Origin: Flavobacteriales bacterium | GTDB lineage: Bacteria > Bacteroidota > Bacteroidia > Flavobacteriales_D > Cryomorphaceae | DNA: 15,694 nt | Direction: 5' to 3' | Assembly: GCA_020200995.1 (NCBI GenBank) | Contig: JAIVHQ010000230.1 | Span: 1 to 15,694 of the forward strand | In this document: piece by piece, positions 1-8,468 of the stretch | How the letters are laid out: every line of letters begins with the position of its first letter | Position numbering within the stretch: the first letter of the stretch is position 1 | Made by a program: the position numbers and the translations under genes | The notes under the pieces: generated by a model | What the model was told of the DNA's origin: nothing | Databases searched by the model: none | Seen by the model: only the letters and a program-made list of their open reading frames with translations

Positions 1-154
1 ACTTTTATTTTGCTAATTTTTGTTTTTACGATCAAATCGCAGTACCTTCATGTCAGATTTTAGCTTATTTGTCGGCTTTTTTGTTTCGTTAAGCGAGAAT
101 TTTGACTTGATACTCAAGTTCTTCAAACCAAATTTTTAACCAAATTCATTGATT
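1..154. other. AT-rich leader upstream of the giant surface-protein gene
   Basis: The first 154 bases hold no supportable gene. The stretch is AT-rich with several T runs, as expected for a Bacteroidota upstream region. The nearest thing to a -7 element is GAATTTTG at 97-104, one mismatch from TAnnTTTG. The TTTG boxes upstream of it, at 68-71 and 80-83, sit 25 and 13 nt away, outside the usual spacing of about 17-23, so no promoter is called. Confidence 0.5.
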
Positions 155-3100
155 ATGAAGATGCATTTTACCAGAGCGATGGGAGTCTGCTGCACACTGG
201 CCCTATTTTTTTTAACCAGCGTTGGTGCAAACGCACAATGTTTAAGTGGAGGCTCGTTTGGAACCATCACCCCCGTCTGCGATGGATCGGGCACTGCCCA
301 AGGCGGTTCCTGGACTGATGAATACTCCACGGTGAACGTTGTGGAAGACGAAGAGTACATATTTACTTCAAGTGTACCTTCGCACTACATCACCGTAAGC
401 AACGCTACAGGTACAACGGCTTTGGCCTTTGGAACCGGTCCGGTTGTCTGGACATCAGATATCACGGGAACAGTGCGTTTCTACACCCACCTCAGCGATG
501 CCTGTAATGGCGAAAACGTGGGTCACGACAGAATTGTAACTTGCGGAGAGCAGGATTGCCCCGCTATATTTGCGAATATCGGCGACCCATGCGATGATGA
601 TGATCCACTTACATTTGGCGATGCCATCACTGAGGATTGCGAATGTGAAGGACAACTTGGCGGTCCTGGTGACTCTTGCGGTGACCCCATTGTCATTGAA
701 TCACTTCCTTTCACTGCGACCGACAATACCATAAACTACGCAAACAGCGTGGAAACCATGCCAACGGCTACTACCTACCCCGCAATTTCAAACGGAACGG
801 GTTCAGGTCTGTACATTTCGGGCCCTGAAGCGGTTTACGAGTACACTGCGGCCGCGACAGGTGGGCTGGAAATTACCCTCGACAACGTTGTTGGATGGAC
901 GGGATTGATCGTTCTGAAAGAATGCCCGTTCACTGAGCGTTTGGCTTACAGCACCTCCACCGTAGGAGGAAGTAGAAGTATATCGCAATTGCCTGTTGAA
1001 GCCGGTGAAACCCTGTATATAGTGGTATCGACCTGGGAGACGCAAACAGCAAATACTCCTTACGAGATTACTGTAGAAGAATTTGTTTTTGATTGCCCCG
1101 CGCTGTCTGCCAACATTGGCGAAGCTTGCGACGATGGTGACCCTAACACAATTAATGACCTGATTACCGAAAATTGCGAATGTGTAGGTACTTTACTAGG
1201 TGCAGGCGCATCATGCAACGACCCTATCGTCGTTGACATTTTGCCTTACACCACTGAGGATAACACTGCGAATTACGAAGATACCTACTCGAATACGGAT
1301 ATGCCTGCAGGCGTTACGTATCCTGACATTTCTACAGGTTTCCAAAGTGGTTTTTACCTCAACGGCGACGATGCGGTATACGAATACACCGCCGCAGTAG
1401 ACGGAGGACTCGAGATTACCTTGGAAGGTATAGATACCTGGGTTGGTCTTTACATATTTAAAGATTGTCCATTTACTGAAACCTTGGCCTACGATATTCA
1501 AACAGGTGCAGGAACCAGAAACATTGAAGCCCTTCCTGTGGTGGCGGGCGAAACCATTTACGTGGTGATTTCAACCAACCCACTCCCCCAGTCTACAGCA
1601 TATACCTTGACCATTGAAGAGTTTTTCTTCGATTGTCCCGCGCTGTCTGCCGACATTGGTGACCTTTGCGATGACGACAACCCCGAGACCATCAATGACG
1701 TTATCAACGAAAATTGCGAATGTCAGGGAGCGATCCTCGGCGCGGGTGCATCTTGCGACGATCCCATCTTTGTGGAGAGTCTGCCGTACAACACAACCGA
1801 CAACACGGCCAATTACGATGATACCTATTCCAACACAGACATGCCCGCGGGTGTAACATACCCCGACATTTCAAACGGTGCCCAAAGTGCTTTCTACCTC
1901 AACGGCGACGATGCGGTATATGAGTACGTGGTAACAGCCGACGGAGGCCTGGAAATCACCCTGGAAAACATTGATACCTGGGTTGGTCTTTATGTGTTCA
2001 AAGGTTGTCCGTTTACCGAAACATTGGCCTATGATATTCAGACCGGTGCAGGAACGAGAAGCATACAGGGACTCCCTGTAGAAGCAGGAGAAACCATCTA
2101 TGTGGTGATCTCAACCAATCCGCTTCCTCAAGCTACACCATATACCCTGACCATTGAAGAATTTGTGTTTGACTGTCCTGAATTTGACGGCAACATCGGA
2201 GATCCTTGTGATGATGGTGACATCTTTACCATCAACACAACGGTGGATGAAAATTGCGGATGTACCGGAGGATTAACCCTTCCTGCAGGTGCTTCATGCT
2301 TTAGTCCTGTTAATGTAACGGCACTGCCTTTCTCCTTGACAAGCAATACGGAAAACTTCCTCAATATATACGGATCGGCCGACCTTCCCGCAGGTGGACC
2401 ATTGTTCCCCAATTTGTCCACAGGAACGGGCGGGGGAACATACCTCAACGGAGATGACGCGGTATTCCGCTACATTGCTCCGGCCAATCAATCACTGGAT
2501 GTCACCCTTTCCGACCACGGCACGTGGGCAGGACTTTGGGTGATGAAAGGTTGCCCTGACTTCAACCAGGTGGTTGCTTATCACACCGCAACAGACGGCG
2601 CGGGACGGGCTATTGAAGGCCTTCCTGTAGAAGCGGGTGAAATGTACTTTTTCGTGGTATCTACCTTCCCTGCTCCTCAGGCGATCGATTTCACACTTGT
2701 TATCGAAGAGGCAGAATTTGACTGCCCCGACCTTGAGACCAATGTGGGAGCACCCTGTGATGACGGAAACCCCGATACCTTCCTGACCACAATTGATGAC
2801 AACTGTGAATGTACGGGAGGAGTTCCTGTGATCACCAACGAAACCTGTGAAACAGCCATTCCGATTGAATGCGGAAGCTTAACCTCCGGTACAACCTTCG
2901 GTGCAGCGTCTGACAACGTGCTTTTCTGCGGAACAGGCGACGGTACAGGTGGAGGTGTATGGTACACGGTAACTCCTGATGTTTCGGGCCCCGCAGTATT
3001 CGACCTTTGCGACACTGATTTTGACAGCAAAATCCGCGTATATACGGGATCATGTGAAAACTTCACCTGCGTAGGTGGTAATGATGACAGCTTCGCCCAG

Positions 3101-6100
3101 TGTGGCGCAGGAAACGCATCTTACCTGGCCACAGATCTTACAGGAGGTGAAACTTACTACATCCTCGTACACGGATTTGGCGGAAACGAAGGAGTATTCA
3201 CCCTCGACCTCACTTGTGGTTCATTCGACTGCCCCGATCTCGATGCCAACATCGGCGATATTTGCGATGCTGACGGAGAATTCGGTGAAGTAGACGAAGA
3301 TTGTAACTGCGTTGCAGCTGAATTCGCGGGATGTACCAATGGTAGTCAGTTCCTGACAGGCGACGTCAATTGTGACAATGCAGGTACCGGTTTTTATCAA
3401 GCCACAGGTTCCTGGGTGAATGAGTACACCACGCTCAACAATGCGAGTGTAGACCAGGAATTCACTTTCTCTACTCCGGACCACACAGGTGACATTGATG
3501 TATTCTATGTAACCATTACAGATGTGAACGATGTGATTTTGGACGCGGGTATTGCTCCGTTTGATTGGACATCTACAGTTGACGGTACCATTCGATTCTA
3601 CACACACGGAACTCCAACCTGTACAGGTGGTATTACAGGTGGAGCATCCTCACACACCCGTCGTGTTGATTGGGTATGTTCAGGTTTTGCATTCGACTGC
3701 CCCGATCTTGAAGCCAATATCGGAGATGAATGTGATGATGATGACCCCACCACCATTAACACTGTTGTCACTGACGATTGTGAATGTGTGGGCACCAGCC
3801 TTGCAGGTGGAGCCTCATGTGCTGAACCCATCATAGTTGGCGACCTGCCTTATGTTACCACGGACAATACCGAAAATTACGACGATGTGTACTCAAGCAC
3901 TGATCTACCCGTAGGTGTTACCTTCCCCGATATCTCCAACGGTTCAGGGAGCGGCTTATATCTCAATGGAGATGATGCAGTCTACGAGTACACCGCTACT
4001 GCGGATGGAGCGCTCGAAATCTCATTGGATAGTATAGGCACCTGGGTTGGCCTTTGGGTCTTCAAAGGATGTCCGTTTGATGAGACCCTGGCTTACGATA
4101 TACAGTCAGGTGCAGGAACCAGAAATATTGCGGGGCTTCCCGTGACGGCAGGAGAGACCATTTATGTAGTTATTTCTACATGGCCAACTCCTCAGACGAC
4201 ACCTTACACCTTGACAATAGAAGGGTTCTTATTTGACTGTCCTGACTTGGAAGCCAACATCGGTGATGCATGTGATGACGGCGACCCCGGTACCAACGGC
4301 AGCACAGTAGACGAGGATTGTGAATGTACAGGAGGTATTCCTACTGCGGACAATCAAACTTGTGAAACTGCTGTGGACATTGAGTGCGGAAGTCTGACCG
4401 AAGGATCGACCATCGGTGCATCCAATGATGACCTTCCATTCTGTGGAACCGGCAACGGAACAGGCGGAGGTGTATGGTACACTTTCACTCCTACTGAATC
4501 AGGACTTGCAACCTTCGACCTTTGCGATACCGACTTCGACAGCAAGATCCGTGTGTATACAGGTTCTTGTGGCGACTTCACCTGTGTAGGTGGTAACGAT
4601 GATCTGTCCGCAGAATGCGGGACAGGTGGTGCTTCTTACCTCGAAACCGAAGTTTCAGCAGATGAAACTTACTACGTGCTTGTGCACGGTTTTGGAGCCA
4701 ACGAAGGAATCTTCACCCTCGACCTCACATGCGATGCATTTGACTGTCAGGATGAGGAAGCCAACATTGGAGACGCCTGCGATGCAGACGGAGAGTTTGG
4801 AGAGTTGAATGAAAACTGCGAATGTGTTACTGCAGTATTCTCAGGATGCACCACGGGAAGCTCATTTGCAACCAGAGATGTGAACTGCGATACTGAGGCT
4901 TCAGGCTCACAAACCATCACAGGATCATGGGTACAGGAGTACAACACAATCAACAATGCCAGCATTGACCAGGAGTTCACCTTCTCGATCACTGGTCATA
5001 CAGGCGACATTGATGAATTCTATGTGACTGTGGCTGACACCGACAATTCAATTTTAGCTTTCGGAGTTGCTCCTTTTGATTGGACTTCAACCGTAGAAGG
5101 CACCTTCCGCTTGTTCGTTCACGGAGCACCTAACTGCGCCGGAACCATTACCGGAGGAGCGTCTTCACACACACGCCAAATCGACTGGACTTGTGCGGAC
5201 TTGACTTTTGACTGTCCCGATCTCGAAGCCAACTTCGGAGATGAGTGTGATGATGGTGATGCCGGTACCATTGGTAGCACTGTTGATGAGAATTGCGAAT
5301 GCACAGGAGGCGTTCCCACCTCAGAAAATCAAACTTGTGAAAATGCGGTGGTTATTGAGTGTGGAAGCCTGACGTCGGGTTCGACCATCGGTGCTTCTAA
5401 CGATGACCTTCCGTTTTGCGGAACAAACAACGGAACAGGCGGAGGAGTATGGTTTACTTTCACCCCTGATGCCTCAGGATTCGCAACGTTCGATCTCTGC
5501 GACACAGATTTCGACAGCAAGATTCGCGTTTTCTCGGGTTCTTGCGACGACCTCACCTGTGTTGATGGAAATGACGACAGCTTTACCAATTGCGGTTCAG
5601 GTGGCGCCTCTTACCTCGAAGCCGAAGTTTCAGCAGATGAAACTTACTACGTGCTGGTGCACGGCTTTAGCGATAACGAAGGTGATTTCACCCTCGAGCT
5701 CACTTGTGATGCATTTGACTGCCAAGACCTGGAAGCCAACATCGGAGACGCCTGCGATGCAGACGGAGATTTCGGTGAGGTTGACGCGGATTGCGAATGT
5801 GTGCCTGCGGTTTTCGCCGGTTGTACAAACGGTAATTCTTTTGGTACCATTGATGCAAGCTGTGATGATGAGAGCGAAGGCTTTGACGAAGTCACAAATT
5901 CATGGGTAAATGAATACAGCACAGTTAATAACGTAAGTGCCGGACAAGAATTCACATTCTCGGTGAACAATCATACAGGAGATATCGAAACATTCTACGT
6001 GACCATTACGGACGTGAATGATTCGATCATCGACTTCGGTACAGCTCCTTATGACTGGACTTCTAATGTGGACGGCACGATTCGTTTCTACACCCATTCC

Positions 6101-7108
6101 AGCCCGACCTGCGAAGGCGGCATCACGGGATCGGCCTCTGCTCACGCAAGAGGTGTAGACTGGACTTGTCCTCCTGCCGGATGTACAGCAGATGGAGGCA
6201 CCCTGACTGCCCTGACCACCACAAGTCTTTGTGTGGGTACAGGATCTGATCAGACAGTGGACGTAGAAGTTTCGGGAGCTTCCGGAACGAATGCACGCTG
6301 GGGTCTGTTGGACAGCAACGGAAATATCCTCGACTCAAGGGTGAACAATTCACTTTTTGATCTCGACGATTACGCGCCGGGAACCTACAGAATTCACTAC
6401 ATCCGATATGAGGATGATGTGAACCTCGCAGGTGTATCTACGGTAGGTCAAGTGTTGAATTTAGAAGGTTGCTGGGATGCTGCCTCCAACCAGATTTTCA
6501 TAACGCTGAGTGATGCACCCGAAGCAGGTGTATTGAGTGCGACTTCTCCAACCACCGTTTGTAAAGGTGAAGGAGCAGCAACCAGTATTTCTGTCGAAAT
6601 TACAGATGCAACAGGCGACAACAGCGCTTTCGGCCTTGTTGATATAAATGCGCCTGGCAACCCGATTGTGGCAGCACAATTCAGCCCCACATTTAACCTG
6701 AATCCGTACCCTGCCGGAACATACCAGGTGCGTCACCTCGCATATCAGAATGGTACGGTGGTAAGTCCGAACACTCAGTTTGAAAGTGATATCGAAGGTT
6801 GTTTTGCAATCTCTAATCCGGTTACAGTTACACTTGCTAACTGTGAGGGTATAGAGCTCGGATCTTCACCCAACCCGACTGCTGGTCCTTCATTCGTGAC
6901 ATTCACCAACCCTGTTGAAGAAATGTCTACGCTTGAAGTATACGACATGAGCGGTCGATTGGTGAGAACGCTCTTCCGTCAGGTAACCAACCCGGGACAG
7001 GAGTACCGCCTCGAATTTGACGGTGGATTCCTACCGAATGGAGTTTACCTTTACAGGTTGACAACGCCTTCTGAAGTGGTCATTGACAAGTTCATGATTG
7101 CCAGATAA
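155..7108 (+). CDS. giant modular secreted surface protein with T9SS C-terminal sorting domain
   Basis: This is a 2317-residue protein with a Sec signal peptide (basic start, hydrophobic core, cleavage near residue 27 after ANA). The ATG at 155 is preferred over an upstream in-frame TTG at 149 because it gives a clean signal peptide; the ATG at 161 is also possible. Four module types follow. Type A occurs four times and contains W..EY and GT.RFYTH. Type B occurs five times, about 147 residues each, with SC..PI, LNGDDAVYEY and VAGETIYVVIST. Type C occurs three times and contains VWYT.TP, FDLCDTDFDSKIRV and ETYY.LVHG. B and C resemble pre-peptidase C-terminal (PPC-like) beta sandwiches; that is inference. 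Eleven linkers start at residues 134, 313, 493, 673, 856, 1025, 1181, 1361, 1530, 1686 and 1855, each with four cysteines and Asp-rich loops. Two Ig-like repeats (about 2008-2230) and a T9SS sorting domain (2236-2317) end it. Export and surface attachment by T9SS are well supported; the ligand or function (adhesin, matrix or gliding-related) is unknown. Confidence 0.93.
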   Translation: MKMHFTRAMGVCCTLALFFLTSVGANAQCLSGGSFGTITPVCDGSGTAQGGSWTDEYSTVNVVEDEEYIFTSSVPSHYITVSNATGTTALAFGTGPVVWTSDITGTVRFYTHLSDACNGENVGHDRIVTCGEQDCPAIFANIGDPCDDDDPLTFGDAITEDCECEGQLGGPGDSCGDPIVIESLPFTATDNTINYANSVETMPTATTYPAISNGTGSGLYISGPEAVYEYTAAATGGLEITLDNVVGWTGLIVLKECPFTERLAYSTSTVGGSRSISQLPVEAGETLYIVVSTWETQTANTPYEITVEEFVFDCPALSANIGEACDDGDPNTINDLITENCECVGTLLGAGASCNDPIVVDILPYTTEDNTANYEDTYSNTDMPAGVTYPDISTGFQSGFYLNGDDAVYEYTAAVDGGLEITLEGIDTWVGLYIFKDCPFTETLAYDIQTGAGTRNIEALPVVAGETIYVVISTNPLPQSTAYTLTIEEFFFDCPALSADIGDLCDDDNPETINDVINENCECQGAILGAGASCDDPIFVESLPYNTTDNTANYDDTYSNTDMPAGVTYPDISNGAQSAFYLNGDDAVYEYVVTADGGLEITLENIDTWVGLYVFKGCPFTETLAYDIQTGAGTRSIQGLPVEAGETIYVVISTNPLPQATPYTLTIEEFVFDCPEFDGNIGDPCDDGDIFTINTTVDENCGCTGGLTLPAGASCFSPVNVTALPFSLTSNTENFLNIYGSADLPAGGPLFPNLSTGTGGGTYLNGDDAVFRYIAPANQSLDVTLSDHGTWAGLWVMKGCPDFNQVVAYHTATDGAGRAIEGLPVEAGEMYFFVVSTFPAPQAIDFTLVIEEAEFDCPDLETNVGAPCDDGNPDTFLTTIDDNCECTGGVPVITNETCETAIPIECGSLTSGTTFGAASDNVLFCGTGDGTGGGVWYTVTPDVSGPAVFDLCDTDFDSKIRVYTGSCENFTCVGGNDDSFAQCGAGNASYLATDLTGGETYYILVHGFGGNEGVFTLDLTCGSFDCPDLDANIGDICDADGEFGEVDEDCNCVAAEFAGCTNGSQFLTGDVNCDNAGTGFYQATGSWVNEYTTLNNASVDQEFTFSTPDHTGDIDVFYVTITDVNDVILDAGIAPFDWTSTVDGTIRFYTHGTPTCTGGITGGASSHTRRVDWVCSGFAFDCPDLEANIGDECDDDDPTTINTVVTDDCECVGTSLAGGASCAEPIIVGDLPYVTTDNTENYDDVYSSTDLPVGVTFPDISNGSGSGLYLNGDDAVYEYTATADGALEISLDSIGTWVGLWVFKGCPFDETLAYDIQSGAGTRNIAGLPVTAGETIYVVISTWPTPQTTPYTLTIEGFLFDCPDLEANIGDACDDGDPGTNGSTVDEDCECTGGIPTADNQTCETAVDIECGSLTEGSTIGASNDDLPFCGTGNGTGGGVWYTFTPTESGLATFDLCDTDFDSKIRVYTGSCGDFTCVGGNDDLSAECGTGGASYLETEVSADETYYVLVHGFGANEGIFTLDLTCDAFDCQDEEANIGDACDADGEFGELNENCECVTAVFSGCTTGSSFATRDVNCDTEASGSQTITGSWVQEYNTINNASIDQEFTFSITGHTGDIDEFYVTVADTDNSILAFGVAPFDWTSTVEGTFRLFVHGAPNCAGTITGGASSHTRQIDWTCADLTFDCPDLEANFGDECDDGDAGTIGSTVDENCECTGGVPTSENQTCENAVVIECGSLTSGSTIGASNDDLPFCGTNNGTGGGVWFTFTPDASGFATFDLCDTDFDSKIRVFSGSCDDLTCVDGNDDSFTNCGSGGASYLEAEVSADETYYVLVHGFSDNEGDFTLELTCDAFDCQDLEANIGDACDADGDFGEVDADCECVPAVFAGCTNGNSFGTIDASCDDESEGFDEVTNSWVNEYSTVNNVSAGQEFTFSVNNHTGDIETFYVTITDVNDSIIDFGTAPYDWTSNVDGTIRFYTHSSPTCEGGITGSASAHARGVDWTCPPAGCTADGGTLTALTTTSLCVGTGSDQTVDVEVSGASGTNARWGLLDSNGNILDSRVNNSLFDLDDYAPGTYRIHYIRYEDDVNLAGVSTVGQVLNLEGCWDAASNQIFITLSDAPEAGVLSATSPTTVCKGEGAATSISVEITDATGDNSAFGLVDINAPGNPIVAAQFSPTFNLNPYPAGTYQVRHLAYQNGTVVSPNTQFESDIEGCFAISNPVTVTLANCEGIELGSSPNPTAGPSFVTFTNPVEEMSTLEVYDMSGRLVRTLFRQVTNPGQEYRLEFDGGFLPNGVYLYRLTTPSEVVIDKFMIAR
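653..2719 (+). repeat. tandem array of four type-B modules separated by four-cysteine linkers
   Basis: Four B modules lie at 653-1090, 1190-1630, 1730-2170 and 2270-2719, separated by linkers at 1091-1189, 1631-1729 and 2171-2269. A fifth copy sits apart at 3794-4234. Modules 2, 3 and 5 are all exactly 441 nt, so module plus linker repeats at 540 nt. Modules 2 and 3 are the closest pair: a 26-nt stretch at 1355-1380 recurs without change at 1895-1920. Module 4 is the most diverged and the longest. The array reads as in-frame tandem duplication of a domain-plus-linker unit. Confidence 0.85.
2819..6184 (+). repeat. three copies of a composite C module - short linker - A module unit
   Basis: Units lie at 2819-3694, 4334-5209 and 5309-6184, each 876 nt. 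Inside each, a C module is followed by a short variant of the linker (3227-3319, 4742-4834, 5717-5809) and then by an A module. Units 2 and 3 are directly successive with a period of 975 nt; unit 1 is separated from unit 2 by a B module (3794-4234). Patches of DNA identity persist between units 2 and 3: 34 identical bases at 4647-4680 and 5622-5655. The unit seems to have been copied as one block. Confidence 0.85.
6857..7105 (+). other. T9SS type A C-terminal sorting domain
   Basis: The last ~82 residues of the giant protein carry the usual landmarks of the Bacteroidota T9SS sorting signal. These are a PNP start (residue 2239), the beta-strand motif VYDMSGRLV in mid-domain, LPNGVYLYRL near the end, and a final KFMI followed by AR. 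In the known family this domain directs the protein through the outer-membrane T9SS channel and is normally removed on attachment to the surface. Confidence 0.9.
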
Positions 7109-7135
7109 GGCTGACTGATTCTTTAAAATCTGCAG

Positions 7136-7170
7136 AACCCCCGCGCTCATTGCGCGGGGGTTTTGTTTTT
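7136..7170 (+). terminator. strong intrinsic terminator of the giant surface-protein gene
   Basis: A GC-rich perfect stem of 9 bp (7138-7146 with 7152-7160) has a 5-nt loop. Two flanking A-T pairs extend it to 11 bp, and it is followed by TTTTGTTTTT. It lies 27 nt after the TAA at 7106-7108, so the giant gene probably forms a single-gene transcript. Confidence 0.92.
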
Positions 7171-7198
7171 AACATACTCAGGTTACTCCCAAAGTCAC

Positions 7199-7206
7199 TA
7201 CTTTCG
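7199..7206 (+). promoter_or_regulatory. possible -7 element for the DUF1015 gene
   Basis: TACTTTCG is one mismatch from the Bacteroidota -7 consensus TAnnTTTG and sits 20 nt before the ATG at 7227. That would give a short 5' leader of about 15 nt. No good TTTG box lies 17-23 nt upstream, so the call is tentative. A promoter is expected here because the strong terminator at 7136-7170 separates this gene from the previous one. Confidence 0.3.
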
Positions 7207-7226
7207 CATTCCCATCTACTCAACCT

Positions 7227-8468
7227 ATGGCAAAAATCATCCCGTTTAAAGCAGTCAGACCCCCTGCACACGTGGCGCACCTTGTAGCATCTCGCTCCTA
7301 CGTGTCTTATAAACCGGTCGATCTGAAACGAAAACTCATTGAAAACCCCTTTTCATTTATACACATCATCAATCCCGAATTCGGACAGGCAAAACGAACC
7401 AGGCCAAATACCATTGCAAGGTTTGAAAAGGTGAAGCACCGCTATGAAGAGTTTTGCTCAGAGGGCATATTGGTGTCAGACGAGATTGCAGCTTTTTACA
7501 TCTACAGGCAGGTGACACCAATCGGAGTATTTACCGGAATCATATGCGGTGTATCCATCGACGACTACTTTGCAGGCCGGATAAAAATCCACGAGCACAC
7601 CATTACTTTAAGGGAGGAAATATTTAGCAAATACCTCGACACTTGCGGATTCAATGCAGAACCTGTGCTCCTCACTTATCGTGAAAACAACGCCGAGATC
7701 AAAACGCTGATCGGCGCCCGCACAACAGCAAGGCCCGAATGCGATTTTACCACCACCGATCGACACCGCCACCAACTCTGGGCGATCCGTGAACCCGCGA
7801 TTGTTTCCAAGATCCAAAAATCTTTTGCCGGTATCGACGACCTCTACATCGCAGACGGGCACCACCGCATGGCCAGCTCGGCGCTTCTGGGGCAAAAGAA
7901 AAGGGCAGCTGCAGACAATTACGATCCCGCTGCTTTGTACAACTACACCCTTGCGATGATCATGCCGGCAGAGCAACTCGAAATTCAGCCTTTTCACAGG
8001 CTTATCACCATAGGCTGCCCTCGGGATGAAGCTGAACTTCTCGAACAACTTTCTGCTGATTTTGTAATAACAAAAGAAAATACCCGAATCGTCCCTGACG
8101 AAAAGCGCCTGTGGGGCATGCGAATAGCCTCAGGATGGTATTCGCTCAGGTTGAAGCAATCCCATCACTCCAATTCAAAATCCGAGCAGCTCGACGCGAT
8201 GATTTTAACTCGGAAAATCCTGGAGCCCGTGTATGGCATCACCGATCAAAAAACGGATAAGCGCATTCGATTTATTCCCGGAAATGAATCCCTCACCACC
8301 TTTGAAAACTCCATAGACAGCGGCAGCTGCAGTGCGCTGTTCACCCTGCATAAAGTGGATGCCGAGGAGCTCTTTGCAGTGGCGGATGCCGAAGAAGTAA
8401 TGCCGCCAAAGAGCACCTGGATTGCACCGAAGTTAAGGAGCGGACTTACCATTATGCAGTTAAATTGA
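7227..8468 (+). CDS. DUF1015 family protein, full length
   Basis: This 413-residue cytoplasmic protein matches the DUF1015 (COG4198-type) family along its whole length. It opens with an IIPFKAVRP start, has a conserved central YIADGHHR motif with D210-G-H-H-R214, and ends with MPPKSTWIAPKLRSGL, the usual family ending. There is no signal peptide or membrane segment, and it appears intact. The DGHHR motif followed by small residues recalls the nucleotide-binding motif of ParB/sulfiredoxin-fold enzymes, which include the free serine kinase SerK; that link is inference. From memory, the gene is often near serine biosynthesis genes in other Bacteroidota, but none are visible here. The molecular function is not established. 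It overlaps the convergent WD40 gene by 9 bp. Confidence 0.9.
   Translation: MAKIIPFKAVRPPAHVAHLVASRSYVSYKPVDLKRKLIENPFSFIHIINPEFGQAKRTRPNTIARFEKVKHRYEEFCSEGILVSDEIAAFYIYRQVTPIGVFTGIICGVSIDDYFAGRIKIHEHTITLREEIFSKYLDTCGFNAEPVLLTYRENNAEIKTLIGARTTARPECDFTTTDRHRHQLWAIREPAIVSKIQKSFAGIDDLYIADGHHRMASSALLGQKKRAAADNYDPAALYNYTLAMIMPAEQLEIQPFHRLITIGCPRDEAELLEQLSADFVITKENTRIVPDEKRLWGMRIASGWYSLRLKQSHHSNSKSEQLDAMILTRKILEPVYGITDQKTDKRIRFIPGNESLTTFENSIDSGSCSALFTLHKVDAEELFAVADAEEVMPPKSTWIAPKLRSGLTIMQLN

Noticed and set aside
80..104. TTTG / GAATTTTG promoter for the giant gene
   Set aside because: The spacing is 13 or 25 nt and the -7 box has a mismatch; the evidence is too weak to call.
653..5809. Regularly spaced repeats resembling an array such as CRISPR or satellite DNA
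   Set aside because: The periods are 540 and 975 nt, fully in frame, and correspond to protein modules and linkers.
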